Assembly: GCA_024399575.1 (NCBI GenBank)
Contig: JAKSNT010000011.1
Location: forward strand, 1 to 43,551
Direction of reading: 5' to 3'
Source: Paludibacteraceae bacterium
GTDB taxonomy: Bacteria > Bacteroidota > Bacteroidia > Bacteroidales > Paludibacteraceae
Length of the DNA stretch: 43,551 nt
Shown here: piece by piece, positions 34,484 to 43,551 of the stretch
Numbering within the stretch: position 1 is the first letter of the stretch
How the letters are laid out: each line of letters opens with the position of its first letter
Notes under the pieces: generated by a model
Databases searched by the model: none
What the model was told of the DNA's origin: nothing
The model's input: the letters and a program-made list of their open reading frames with translations, nothing else
Program-made: the position numbers and the translations under genes

Positions 34484-37092
34484 TTTCCAAAAGCATTTAG
34501 TTTGGCACGTAGAACCTCAATCTTGCTCTCGGCATCAGCCTTTTTCTTACGTTCGTTTTCTACGACTTCTGGTTTGGCATTAGCCACGAACTTTTCGTTG
34601 CCCAGTTTCTTCATGACTGAAACGAGGAATCCTTCGAGATACTTGATTTCCTCCTCGGCTTTCTTGATCTCAACATCCACATCTACTTGATTGCCAAGCG
34701 GAACAGCATATTCGGTAGTACCTACAAGGAACGATACGGCAGTTGCATCTGCCGAACCGTTGCTTATACTGCTGAGGTTGCACATCTTAACGATAACTGA
34801 ATTGTAAGCGGCATTGTGACTGCCCTTGGTTATCAGCAGTTCGAGCGACTCCTTGTTTGCGATGTTCTTCTGCAGACGGATCGTTCGTACGCCGGCAACG
34901 ACCGACTTGACAACTTCGAAATCATTCACAATCGCCTTGTCGAAACCTTCGGCAGTAGGGTAGTGCTGCACCATTATGCTCTCACCATCCTTGCGAGGGG
35001 CAAGCTCGTGCCATATCTCCTCTGTAATGAAAGGCATGAACGGATGAAGCATGAGCATCAGCTGCTCAAAGAATTCTATTGTGCGCTCGTATGTTGCGCT
35101 GTCGATAGGAGCCTGATAAGCAGGCTTTATCATTTCAAGATACCATGACGAGAATTCGTCCCAGAACAATTTATATACAGTCATCAACGCTTCGCTGATG
35201 CGGTATTTAGAAAAATCGTCAGCCAGACTGGCAGCAGTCTCATTAATTTTCTCGTTCATCCAGCGGATGGCAATCTTCGAACTTTCGGGCTGTTCTATAT
35301 CTTTCACTTCCCAGCCTTTGATTAGGCGGAGAGCATTCCATATCTTGTTGTTGAAGTTACGACCCTGTTCGCAAAGCGACTCGTCGAACAGGATATCATT
35401 ACCTGCTGGAGCCGAGAGCATCATGCCCATGCGAACGCCATCAGCCCCATATTTATCAATAAGCATCAGAGGATCAGGCGAATTTCCGAGCGATTTGCTC
35501 ATTTTACGACCCAGTTTATCGCGAACGATACCTGTGAAATAAACATTATTGAAAGGCATCATTCCACGATATTCATAGCCAGCCATGATCATGCGGGCAA
35601 CCCAGAAGAAGATAATATCCGGACCAGTGACAAGGTCGGCAGTAGGGTAGTAGTACTCTATCTCTTTGTTGCCAGGATTGTTGATGCCATCGAAGAGGGA
35701 AATAGGCCATAACCATGACGAAAACCAAGTATCAAGGCAATCATCGTCTTGACGGAGATCGGTGATTTTCAAATCTTTGTTGTCGCTCTTTGCTATTGCG
35801 AGTTCAAGAGCCTTTTCTGCATTTTCAGCAACTACATAGCCACCTTCAGGGAGATAATAGGCTGGAATTCTGTGTCCCCACCAAAGCTGGCGACTGATGC
35901 ACCAGTCTTTGATGTTCTCAAGCCAGTGGCGATAGGTGTTCTTGTATTTTGCAGGATAGAATCTGATTTCATCGTTCATCACAGGAGGAAGGGCTATTGC
36001 TGCAAGATGTTCCATCTTTAGGAACCACTGCATTGAAAGTTTAGGCTCGATAGGCACGTTCGTACGTTCGGAGAAACCCACCTTGTTGTCGTAATCCTCG
36101 ATTTTCTCAATCAATCCTGCAGCCTGAAGATCCCTGATAATCTGTTCGCGGACAGCGAAACGGTCCATCCCGACATACATTCCTGCCGCTTCTGATATTG
36201 TAGCGTCATCGTTGAATATATTGATGCTTTGCAGATTATGCTTTTCGCCGAGCATATAGTCGTTCACGTCGTGAGCTGGAGTTACTTTCAGGCAGCCTGT
36301 ACCGAAATCCATCTCAACATATTCGTCCTCAATGACAGGAATCTCACGGCCGACGAGAGGGACAATCACATGGCAACCCTTGAACTTGGTATTTTTTGCA
36401 TCGTTAGGGTTGATGCACATTGCTGTATCACCCATAATGGTTTCAGGTCGGGTTGTGGCTACAATGGCGAAATCCTCTCTGCCTACTACTTTATAGCGAA
36501 GATAGTATAGCTTGCTCTTCTGTTCACGGTAGATGACCTCCTCGTCGGATAGTGCAGTGAGTGCTTTGGGATCCCAATTCACCATACGTACTCCACGGTA
36601 GATCAGACCCTTGTCATAGAGGTCACAGAATACTTTTATGACAGATTTCGAACGTTTTTCGTCCATTGTGAAAGCAGTGCGATCCCAGTCGCATGAAGCA
36701 CCGAGTTTGCGTAACTGCTTAAGGATGATGCCGCCATGTTCGTCAGTCCAGTCCCATGCATGTTTCAGGAACTCGTCGCGCGAAAGGTCTGTTTTCTTTA
36801 TGCCCTGTTCGGCGAGACGACCTACTACCTTTGCTTCTGTGGCTATTGAGGCATGGTCGGTGCCAGGCACCCAGCAGGTATTGAATCCGCACATGCGTGC
36901 ACGGCGGACAAGAATATCCTGAATTGTGTTGTTCAACATGTGACCCATGTGAAGAACACCTGTCACATTAGGCGGTGGAATTACTACTGTATAAGGTTTT
37001 CGTCCGTCAGGCTTGCTGCAGAACAGGTGGTTTTCAATCCAATACTCGTACCATTTAGCCTCAATTTCCTGAGGCACATACTTACTTTCCAT
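34480..37092 (-). CDS. valS: Valyl-tRNA synthetase
   Basis: An 870-residue class I synthetase. It has the HIGH-type motif ([15 protein letters not shown]), the editing domain ([14 protein letters not shown]), [10 protein letters not shown] (KMSKS) near residue 530, the anticodon-binding domain and a C-terminal coiled-coil arm ([21 protein letters not shown]). Length is typical. It starts 18 bases after the small membrane protein and ends in a 4-base overlap with rpe. Confidence 0.97.
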   Translation of the reverse strand: MESKYVPQEIEAKWYEYWIENHLFCSKPDGRKPYTVVIPPPNVTGVLHMGHMLNNTIQDILVRRARMCGFNTCWVPGTDHASIATEAKVVGRLAEQGIKKTDLSRDEFLKHAWDWTDEHGGIILKQLRKLGASCDWDRTAFTMDEKRSKSVIKVFCDLYDKGLIYRGVRMVNWDPKALTALSDEEVIYREQKSKLYYLRYKVVGREDFAIVATTRPETIMGDTAMCINPNDAKNTKFKGCHVIVPLVGREIPVIEDEYVEMDFGTGCLKVTPAHDVNDYMLGEKHNLQSINIFNDDATISEAAGMYVGMDRFAVREQIIRDLQAAGLIEKIEDYDNKVGFSERTNVPIEPKLSMQWFLKMEHLAAIALPPVMNDEIRFYPAKYKNTYRHWLENIKDWCISRQLWWGHRIPAYYLPEGGYVVAENAEKALELAIAKSDNKDLKITDLRQDDDCLDTWFSSWLWPISLFDGINNPGNKEIEYYYPTADLVTGPDIIFFWVARMIMAGYEYRGMMPFNNVYFTGIVRDKLGRKMSKSLGNSPDPLMLIDKYGADGVRMGMMLSAPAGNDILFDESLCEQGRNFNNKIWNALRLIKGWEVKDIEQPESSKIAIRWMNEKINETAASLADDFSKYRISEALMTVYKLFWDEFSSWYLEMIKPAYQAPIDSATYERTIEFFEQLMLMLHPFMPFITEEIWHELAPRKDGESIMVQHYPTAEGFDKAIVNDFEVVKSVVAGVRTIRLQKNIANKESLELLITKGSHNAAYNSVIVKMCNLSSISNGSADATAVSFLVGTTEYAVPLGNQVDVDVEIKKAEEEIKYLEGFLVSVMKKLGNEKFVANAKPEVVENERKKKADAESKIEVLRAKLNAFGK

Positions 37093-37110
37093 ATAGCAAA
37101 ATATTTATTT

Positions 37111-37491
37111 TCAATCTATTGAAACAATGCTGTCTACGACAAACTCCGATACACCGCGCCACATTATAGGGTTTTTGTATTCACGATAATGAAGTTGCAC
37201 ATTTCGCCCTGAACAATGCATCAGCGAATCAGCCACCTGTTCATCTTCAACCGAGAATTTAAATTCATAACTCTGTATCACTGAAGCCCCTGATGCACTT
37301 TTTCCACCTTTGAAACCCGACTGAATCAGTTTGCCTTCATAGGTTTTGAAAATATATCCTTTATAAGTTATGTAATTGAGTTCGCCTGCCTTGATTCCCT
37401 CGGCAAATACAAAATAAAAACTAAACCAAAAAGCAAAAGCAGCAGCCAGAATAACAGCCACAGTAGAAATGATGATAATTTTCTTTTTCAT
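37111..37491 (-). CDS. Small membrane-anchored protein of unknown function
   Basis: From ATG 37491 (126 residues); the frame begins with a TTG two codons earlier. Basic start MKKKIIIISTVAVILAAAFAFWFSFYFVFA is a membrane anchor or uncleaved signal. The rest (GELNYITYKGYIFKTYEGKL, YEFKFSVEDEQVADSL) looks beta-rich and probably periplasmic. I recognise the pattern from small Bacteroidales proteins sometimes labelled 6-phosphogluconate dehydrogenase, but nothing here supports that activity. It leads the valS-rpe-acetyltransferase operon. Confidence 0.78.
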   Translation of the reverse strand: MKKKIIIISTVAVILAAAFAFWFSFYFVFAEGIKAGELNYITYKGYIFKTYEGKLIQSGFKGGKSASGASVIQSYEFKFSVEDEQVADSLMHCSGRNVQLHYREYKNPIMWRGVSEFVVDSIVSID

Positions 37492-37536
37492 AATCAATCA
37501 GTTATTCATATTAAACAATACTTATTATTTAATTTG

Positions 37537-37568
37537 CAAATTTAATACAAATATTTTGTTTATTCAAA
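37537..37568 (-). promoter_or_regulatory. Promoter of the valS operon
   Basis: The minus strand reads TAAATTTG (plus 37537-37544) with TTTG (plus 37565-37568) 20 bases upstream; about 45 bases before ATG 37491. Confidence 0.75.
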
Positions 37569-37610
37569 ATTTGCCAGAGATATTTTTTATAAAAAATATC
37601 TGTTCAAACA

Positions 37611-37642
37611 TTTGGTGTGAGATGAAAAAATAATTAGTTTTG
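37611..37642 (+). promoter_or_regulatory. Probable sbcDC promoter with a long leader
   Basis: TTTG at 37611-37614, 20 bases, then TAGTTTTG at 37635-37642 followed by CAG. The sbcD start lies about 190 bases downstream, so the leader is unusually long and A/T-rich. Tiny frames of 8-13 codons occur in it but none is convincing. Confidence 0.65.
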
Positions 37643-37833
37643 CAGTCGGAATATTTATTTATTTAAAGTATTGATATACAGCATTCAATATTTTTGTTTT
37701 TTCTTTCATATATTCGAGTTTTGGCTTATGAATATATGATTTTGATTAAAATATTTAAATGATTAAAAAAATTTTTATAATCAGTATTATGATAAATTGA
37801 AGATATTTCAAAATGATATAATACAAAACGTAC

Positions 37834-39039
37834 ATGAAGATAATACATACAGCAGACCTTCATCTCGGACAACTGATCTACCAGAATTACGACAGGGTTG
37901 ATGAGCATCGCCATTTCTTCCGACAACTTGAGAAATGGTGCATTGACGAGCAGCCTGACGCTCTTATTGTCAGCGGTGATGTCTTTGACATCCAGCAGCC
38001 ATCGGCAGCTACACGAAAATTTTTCACCGATGCTTTTGTCAGCATCAGACGTGTCTGTCCGTCAATGCACATAGTAATAACAGCTGGAAATCACGATTCT
38101 GCATCACGTATCCAGGCAGACAGCTCCATTTGGGAAATTGCTGAAACCACGCTTATCGGAACACCTCCTTCAGCTCTGGCAGAGCGTGACGTTTTGGAAA
38201 AGTACATAGTCAGGCTGGAAAATGGCTATATTATCGCAATACCCTATTATTCAAGCAGTAGCAACAACCAGATACAGGCAATGCTTGACATCATCGACGA
38301 GGAAAACAAATCACTTAAGCCTGTAGTCGTGATGGGACATGTAGCAGTCACAGGCTCTGATGTCACAGGACACAACTTCGAGATCGGGACACTCAGGACC
38401 ACTGATGTCGAATATTTCGGAAAAGGTGCTGATTATGTAGCACTTGGACATATTCATAAACCTCAGACCATCGGCCATCAGGAAGATTGCATGAAGGAGG
38501 AAGCGCACTACCCTACCCCCGTTATAAGGTATTCAGGGTCAGCACTTCACGTCAGTTGCGATGAGCAATATCCGCACACGGTGAGCTTAGTCGAGATTGA
38601 TCGTCATGGTGGTGAAGTGAATATCAGACAGTTGCGCATTGACGAGTTGCTGCATTTCCATGTCTTACCTAATAACGGTAGTTCATTCACAGATGCCGAC
38701 GAGGCTGTTGCCGAAGTGCAACGTCTTGCAGCCGATGGCTATAGCGGATATTTTAGATTGCGAATGAGTTACAGCACCTATCTGCCTGCAGACTTCAACC
38801 AGCGGATATATGAGATCAAGGAGGTGGCTGAAGGCACGTTGCGCTACAATCCAAAGATTGAATGGACTGGTAAAATGGTGAATGAGGAGGAGGCTAAACC
38901 TACGTTCGAAGTGGCTGAACTTCAGCAGATGACTGACCCTATGCAGTTCATAGCCAAGACCATAGACAGCTACGAAGGCCTTGAGGCTGACGAGATACGC
39001 GAGATGTTTGATGAGGTAAAACGAGTATTATACGAATAA
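37834..39039 (+). CDS. sbcD: Exonuclease subunit SbcD (Mre11 family)
   Basis: A 401-residue metallophosphoesterase, the nuclease half of SbcCD, which opens hairpins and trims DNA ends. Motifs in order: HTADLHLGQ, VSGDVFD, TAGNHDS, VMGHVAVTG and LGHIHKPQ, supplying the metal ligands. The C-terminal part is the capping and SbcC-binding region. sbcC follows after 4 bases, so the pair is made together. Confidence 0.95.
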   Translation: MKIIHTADLHLGQLIYQNYDRVDEHRHFFRQLEKWCIDEQPDALIVSGDVFDIQQPSAATRKFFTDAFVSIRRVCPSMHIVITAGNHDSASRIQADSSIWEIAETTLIGTPPSALAERDVLEKYIVRLENGYIIAIPYYSSSSNNQIQAMLDIIDEENKSLKPVVVMGHVAVTGSDVTGHNFEIGTLRTTDVEYFGKGADYVALGHIHKPQTIGHQEDCMKEEAHYPTPVIRYSGSALHVSCDEQYPHTVSLVEIDRHGGEVNIRQLRIDELLHFHVLPNNGSSFTDADEAVAEVQRLAADGYSGYFRLRMSYSTYLPADFNQRIYEIKEVAEGTLRYNPKIEWTGKMVNEEEAKPTFEVAELQQMTDPMQFIAKTIDSYEGLEADEIREMFDEVKRVLYE

Positions 39040-39043
39040 CGCC

Positions 39044-42000
39044 ATGAAGATAAAGGAATTGCATATACGCAACATTGCTTCGGTGACAAGTGCCGACATC
39101 GATTTCGAACGTGACCTTAAAGGAGCTGAAATGTTCCTGATAGCTGGCGAGACAGGTGCTGGCAAATCCACCCTGCTCGACTGCATATCGCTTGCCTTGT
39201 ACAAGACAACACCGAGGATAAAGAATTATGCTGTCGGCAGTTATAATGCGGAATACACCAACACCGAGGGCGAGAATGTAGGAATATACAAGATTGAGCA
39301 ATACACACGTCTCGGAATCTCGGCAAAGGACGAATGCTATTCAGAGGTGGTTTTCGAAGGGAACGACGGCATAGACTGCCACGCAAGACTGACTCTCGGA
39401 ATGATGATAGGCAAAACCGACAAGACCACTGGGTTGAGACCTATAAAGCACTGTGCACCAAAGTGGGAAGCAAAACGTGAGAATGATGATTGGGTCAGGG
39501 TTGGAAAAGATGGAGAACCTATAGCCAGTGCCATAGGACTGAGTTTCGAGCAGTTTTCGAGAATGGCGATGCTGGCACAAGGCGAATTTGCTGCATTTCT
39601 GACAGGCGACCGCAAAGAGAAGGAACTGATACTTGAGCAGTTGACCGATACAGCTATATTCAGCCGGTATGGTGCCGTAATCAGCGAAATCACCACCAGA
39701 TACCGAAAGGCGTTCGAGATGGCTCAGAAAGAGGTGGCTGACGAACGTAGCCACACCATCAGCCAGGAAGAGATTGAACGACTATACTGCGAACTGGACG
39801 AATGCAGGAAACGCCATGCCGGATTGGAACAGCAACGCAAGGCTAACGACGAGATACTCGGATGGTTTGCCGAAATCGACAAGGCTGAAGCAGGAATTCG
39901 CGATGCAGTTGCATATCAGGAGCACAAACTGCAGCCGTTCTTCACCACACTACTCTGCGACCTAAGTTTCCGTCAGAAATGTCTGGCAGAGCAGGAACAG
40001 GAACTACTTAAAGATGCAGAATGGCTCGAAAGCCGTGCGAATATGGTTGCTTTATTCGAAAAACATGGGGAGGCATGCCTTCTTATGGATAATTTGATAA
40101 AGAGCCAAATGAACATTTCCAAGGCAAAAAATGAGTTGGAAGCACTCGAACGGCAAACCCCTACCCTACTGCAGGAAGTTGAGAACAGCCAGAAAACGGC
40201 AAGCAAGACGGCAAACGATGCCAAGGCAATGCAGGCTGAGATTGACAAGGCTGTCAGCGAACGCGAGCAACTCAACCCACAGGGAATAGCCGACAAACTG
40301 AAAGACGCACACGACAGACAGGCTAAACTCAACGAACTGCGCAACACTATTGACATGATAAACGGAAATCAACGCAATATTAATGCGCTGACAGTAAAAG
40401 TACAGGACAACAAGGAGATAGTCAGTCAGTTAAAAACGGAGAAAGAAGCCGCAGACCGTGAATTCAACTCTGCCGAACATGAATATGAGACAGTTCGCAA
40501 CACGCTGACCACAGTCAAGGCAGGAGTGGATGAAGTGATAGTTAATCTGAGGAATAAACTCATTGAGAGTGAAGTGGATAGATGTCCATTGTGTGGCCAG
40601 CTGATTGACAGGCACGAGATGGAAAAAGATTTTGGCTGTATGGTTGCTCCATGGATTGAACGTGAGCGTGAGGCAAAAGCAAGACGCGACACTGCTTTCA
40701 GCCGTCAGCAAGATGCAAACAACGCATTCAGCAAGGCAAACGGTTTGTATAGTGCAAACATAGAAACGCTTAAGCGCGACGAAGATAATAACGAGAAACT
40801 GAAGCAACAGTTGAAATCTGATGCCGAGACAGTTGGAATAGAGAGCAAGGAGGAAATAGAGCTGCTGAGCGCAAAGACAAAATCAGAAATCAACTTGTAC
40901 AACGACCTGCAATCCAAGGCGGAAGCAATGCAAGACGAAATAAACAGGCTTATGCGAGAGAAGCAAATGTATGACAAGGTACATTCCGAAGCTGAAAGAC
41001 TGAGCAGCGAAGCGAAGCACAAAAAAGACAACAACGATTTATCCATCAGCAATATAAAGCAAACAATCAGTCAATACGAGACAGATGTGAAGATGCTTGG
41101 CGATACCATAGAGACTATGCTTGGCAATTACTATCCCGAATGGTGCCAATCCATTGAACAGACACGCAACAAGTTGCAGCAAGATGCCGAAGAATATCTC
41201 CGAAGACTGGATGAACACAGAGTGCGTTCTCAAAAGGCTGAACGTGACCAAAATGAAGTCTTGTCGTTCAGCGCATACAGCGAACGCATTTGCGAGATTC
41301 ATCCCGACTGGCGACAGCCGGCAGAGGCAATTCAGTACGAGCATGAGGATATGAATTTCCTATGGACAGAGTTCATTCGAAGGACAGGCGAAAATAATGG
41401 AAAATTGAACAACAATCGTGATATTATCAGCGAATATACCACCAAAATAGAAAAGTGCCGTCCATTATCAGTCAAAACAGCCGATTATAGGACAAATCTT
41501 GAAGAAGAGAACAAACGTATTGCCGTCAGCATTACCGAAGTTGCAGGCAGCATAGGAGCCATCAACGGCAGGATAAGCACCAACCGACAGAACGAGCAGC
41601 GGCTGCATGAGGCGGTTATCCGTGAAGCAGAAGCAGAACAGCGTTACCGCAAATGGGAGTGTCTCAACAGTCATTTTGGCGGCACAAGGTTCCGCACTCT
41701 TGTCCAGACCTACGTTCTCCGTCCGCTGCTGAACAATGCCAACATCTATCTCGGCAAGATAACCGACCGCTATGCGCTGACCTGCAGCGAGACCGACGAG
41801 CAGTTGTCGATATTGGTCGAGGATCGTTACAACAAGAACCAGATACGCAGTGTCACCGTGCTTTCGGGAGGCGAACGGTTCATGGTGTCGCTTGCCCTCT
41901 CGCTTGCCCTCTCGTCGCTCAACGCTCCAGGCATGAACGTCAATATCCTTTTCATCGACGAGGGATTCGGCACACTGGACGAGAACACGTTGGACTCTGT

Positions 42001-42160
42001 CATGCAGACCCTTGAGACCCTTCAGGAGATTGCTGGCCAGAGCAACCGCCGTGTCGGGATAATTTCCCACCGCAGCGAACTTGCAGAGAGGATCCCGACC
42101 CAGATAGTTGTCCGCCGCTGTGGCGAAGGCAGGAGCATGGTTGAGGTTCACGGAATATGA
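39044..42160 (+). CDS. sbcC: Exonuclease ATPase subunit SbcC (Rad50 family)
   Basis: A 1038-residue SMC-like ATPase partnering SbcD. Walker A is GETGAGKSTLLD near residue 36; long coiled coils span about residues 180-870; the zinc hook is DRCPLCGQLID near the middle; the C-terminal half has the signature VLSGGERFMVS and Walker B NILFIDEGFGTLDE. All parts needed for function are present. A hairpin follows its stop. Confidence 0.95.
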   Translation: MKIKELHIRNIASVTSADIDFERDLKGAEMFLIAGETGAGKSTLLDCISLALYKTTPRIKNYAVGSYNAEYTNTEGENVGIYKIEQYTRLGISAKDECYSEVVFEGNDGIDCHARLTLGMMIGKTDKTTGLRPIKHCAPKWEAKRENDDWVRVGKDGEPIASAIGLSFEQFSRMAMLAQGEFAAFLTGDRKEKELILEQLTDTAIFSRYGAVISEITTRYRKAFEMAQKEVADERSHTISQEEIERLYCELDECRKRHAGLEQQRKANDEILGWFAEIDKAEAGIRDAVAYQEHKLQPFFTTLLCDLSFRQKCLAEQEQELLKDAEWLESRANMVALFEKHGEACLLMDNLIKSQMNISKAKNELEALERQTPTLLQEVENSQKTASKTANDAKAMQAEIDKAVSEREQLNPQGIADKLKDAHDRQAKLNELRNTIDMINGNQRNINALTVKVQDNKEIVSQLKTEKEAADREFNSAEHEYETVRNTLTTVKAGVDEVIVNLRNKLIESEVDRCPLCGQLIDRHEMEKDFGCMVAPWIEREREAKARRDTAFSRQQDANNAFSKANGLYSANIETLKRDEDNNEKLKQQLKSDAETVGIESKEEIELLSAKTKSEINLYNDLQSKAEAMQDEINRLMREKQMYDKVHSEAERLSSEAKHKKDNNDLSISNIKQTISQYETDVKMLGDTIETMLGNYYPEWCQSIEQTRNKLQQDAEEYLRRLDEHRVRSQKAERDQNEVLSFSAYSERICEIHPDWRQPAEAIQYEHEDMNFLWTEFIRRTGENNGKLNNNRDIISEYTTKIEKCRPLSVKTADYRTNLEEENKRIAVSITEVAGSIGAINGRISTNRQNEQRLHEAVIREAEAEQRYRKWECLNSHFGGTRFRTLVQTYVLRPLLNNANIYLGKITDRYALTCSETDEQLSILVEDRYNKNQIRSVTVLSGGERFMVSLALSLALSSLNAPGMNVNILFIDEGFGTLDENTLDSVMQTLETLQEIAGQSNRRVGIISHRSELAERIPTQIVVRRCGEGRSMVEVHGI

Positions 42161-42165
42161 AAATC

Positions 42166-42204
42166 ATACACCCACCCTGCATAGTCTTCGCAGGATGGGT
42201 GTAT
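42166..42204 (+). terminator. Hairpin after sbcC
   Basis: ATACACCCACCCTGC (42166-42180) pairs with GCAGGATGGGTGTAT (42190-42204) with one mismatch, loop 9 bases. No T-tract follows directly, so termination may be inefficient or not intrinsic. Confidence 0.65.
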
Positions 42205-42243
42205 ATGGTTAAAAGAAATTTAGATTAACTATTGGGTTGAGCA

Positions 42244-43290
42244 TCAACGTATCTGATGTCCACGGTCGTCGATGAGTGTGCCGACCTCGTTGTACCAACT
42301 GTCGCTGAACGTGGCGAAAAGGATATGGCGCGACTTGGCAGTTATTTCAGAATATATAGGAGGAGTCAGTATGTTGTACTCACGGTCCATCAGTCCCTTC
42401 TTGCCACTATAGTTGGAATAGATCAGGCAGTTGCAATCCTCGTAGATGTAGTCGTCGTCAGAGTCGGTACGACCTGTATTGTAGGTAAGAGTCTCAATGT
42501 CGCTATACACCACGTCGCACAGCAGTTTGCCTTCGTAGTCGAAAAGCCGTTCAACTCCGTTTGTCTCGGTGACCACTATGCCTGCAGAATAGGAGATTGA
42601 GACTTTTTTCCATTCGCCACAAAGTATTGTATCCATGTCACTGTTGAAGACCATGCGCTTTTCACCTTTGCGGACTGAACAGAGTTTATGGTCGGCATCG
42701 TATTCCAGTTCATCATAGACTGGAGGGAAAATCCATTGGCATTTGGTATCAATCACACCAATATGGTCGGCATCATCGTGAACCACCAACACTCCGTCAT
42801 GGAACACCATTTCGTACTCGTCGTCGTAGTAGAAAGGTTTTCTGTTGACACGCTTGCCCGAACGGTCGAACACATAGAGACTGTCGCCACGTGTCATTAC
42901 ACCCACGCCGTTGCAGAACACCCACGCCTTGTCGTAAGCTAAGTCTGTAATCAGTTTGCCCGTGTTGAGGTTTACGTATGCACGCCTGAAGTCTTTGGCA
43001 AGCACACAGATTGAGTCTCCATCATCTCTAATCCACTCGATGCCGGTAATGAGTTTCTTGCCTGTCTTGGAGGTCTTGATATAACCATGGCAATCGTTGT
43101 AAATCAGACCGTTCCTACCAATCCGTCGTTCGCAATAATCGTACTCATCAGTACTTATATTGCAAAAGTAGCAGCGAAGACCTAAATAGGACAGAGGCAC
43201 CATAATTATGACCAGAAGAACGATGAAAAGACTTTTGTGTCGTTTGATGAAATTGCATACATTAACGACTGAAGAAGAAATTTTTTTCAT
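42244..43290 (-). CDS. Membrane-anchored WG-repeat protein
   Basis: I choose ATG 43290 (348 residues), downstream of the promoter; the frame extends to 43395 through it. A short cytoplasmic N-terminus with KRHK precedes one membrane span (SLFIVLLVIIMVPLSYLGL, residues about 20-38). The rest is a string of WG-like beta repeats, clearest in HIGVIDTKCQWIFPPVYDELEY and KKGLMDREYNILTPPIYSEI. The domain is likely periplasmic. WG repeats are thought to act in binding; function unknown. It has its own promoter and converges with sbcC. Confidence 0.83.
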   Translation of the reverse strand: MKKISSSVVNVCNFIKRHKSLFIVLLVIIMVPLSYLGLRCYFCNISTDEYDYCERRIGRNGLIYNDCHGYIKTSKTGKKLITGIEWIRDDGDSICVLAKDFRRAYVNLNTGKLITDLAYDKAWVFCNGVGVMTRGDSLYVFDRSGKRVNRKPFYYDDEYEMVFHDGVLVVHDDADHIGVIDTKCQWIFPPVYDELEYDADHKLCSVRKGEKRMVFNSDMDTILCGEWKKVSISYSAGIVVTETNGVERLFDYEGKLLCDVVYSDIETLTYNTGRTDSDDDYIYEDCNCLIYSNYSGKKGLMDREYNILTPPIYSEITAKSRHILFATFSDSWYNEVGTLIDDRGHQIR

Positions 43291-43320
43291 AAAGCATTTG
43301 TTTTTTTTAGTTTGACGCTG

Positions 43321-43351
43321 CAAAGGTAGGCATATTATGTATAGTAGCAAA
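43321..43351 (-). promoter_or_regulatory. Promoter of the WG-repeat gene
   Basis: The minus strand reads TACCTTTG (plus 43321-43328) with TTTG (plus 43348-43351) exactly 19 bases upstream; about 31 bases before ATG 43290. Confidence 0.85.
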
Positions 43352-43491
43352 GCGTTTTGCGTCGTACTGTACGAAACGTCAAATGGCATGTACAAACTTC
43401 AATGTACACGTCATTTCATACATTTTCATTGATAGATAGAACGTAGGTCATAGTGGATGTGTCTATGAAATCAGGGAAATGACTGTTGAAT

Positions 43492-43551
43492 TTAGGCAGG
43501 TGTCAGCATTTTCAGAAAAAGTTCACAGACCTGTCGAAAGCCTGTCGTGTC
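43492..43551 (-). other. Possible C-terminal end of a gene cut by the window edge
   Basis: A minus-strand frame is open from the window edge to TAA at 43494-43492, giving 19 residues (TGFRQVCELFLKMLTPA at the end). It is too short to identify and may be chance. Confidence 0.2.

Noticed and set aside
37111..37491. 6-phosphogluconate dehydrogenase label for the small membrane protein
   Set aside because: No nucleotide-binding motif and far too short; the label would be a propagated error.
41468..42151. 227-codon minus-strand frame inside sbcC
   Set aside because: Antisense to the conserved SbcC ATPase end with signature and Walker B motifs.

Overview
The window reads as a chromosomal segment of a Bacteroidota species, most likely order Bacteroidales. 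The evidence is repeated promoters of the form TTTG, about 19 bases, then TAnnTTTG (for example before the secreted protein at 5797, the HTH gene at 13766, fabD and the WG-repeat gene), A-rich leaders with no clear Shine-Dalgarno sequence, and family types typical of that phylum: a MurF-type/Alr hybrid, a TSCPD protein and a six-repeat S1. I see no tRNA, rRNA, CRISPR array or intact insertion sequence.

Layout. Positions 1-2335 are an accessory patch: an AlbA_2/ATPase transcriptional regulator-like gene with an unusual heptad linker, a frameshifted second winged-helix module just behind it, and fragments resembling DUF262 and AAA-ATPase/DUF4143 genes. Positions 2336-5797 hold a minus-strand cassette of a secreted unknown protein, a trypsin-like protease joined to a probable outer-membrane barrel, and a lipoprotein with one membrane span and a cytoplasmic LytTR DNA-binding domain. 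This is the best candidate for an undescribed system, possibly surface protease signalling to transcription. From 6157 to 11335 are TSCPD, RNase HI, prmA, gltX and aspS. From 11443 to 18258 are a Nif3-like protein, a zinc-ribbon coiled-coil protein, an AT-rich gap of about 700 bases, a repressor-like HTH protein, gyrA and a TPR protein.

Positions 18486-23794 form a compact plus-strand run: fabD, nagB, an alanine racemase that carries only the C-terminal domain of MurF, yigZ, ruvX, gmk and nadD, with several overlaps. Positions 23843-26717 are a minus-strand envelope or polysaccharide trio (acetyltransferase, deacetylase, glycosyltransferase). rpsA and dnaB are divergent, and dnaB is followed by an OPT-family transporter. 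A minus-strand operon (small membrane protein, valS, rpe, acetyltransferase) runs from 37491 to 32700. sbcD and sbcC follow on the plus strand, and a membrane-anchored WG-repeat protein lies on the minus strand at the right end.

Most genes are housekeeping. The points of interest are the decayed left edge, the protease/LytTR cassette, the trimmed MurF-Alr, GyrA Leu83/Met87, and several strong hairpins in leaders and between genes.
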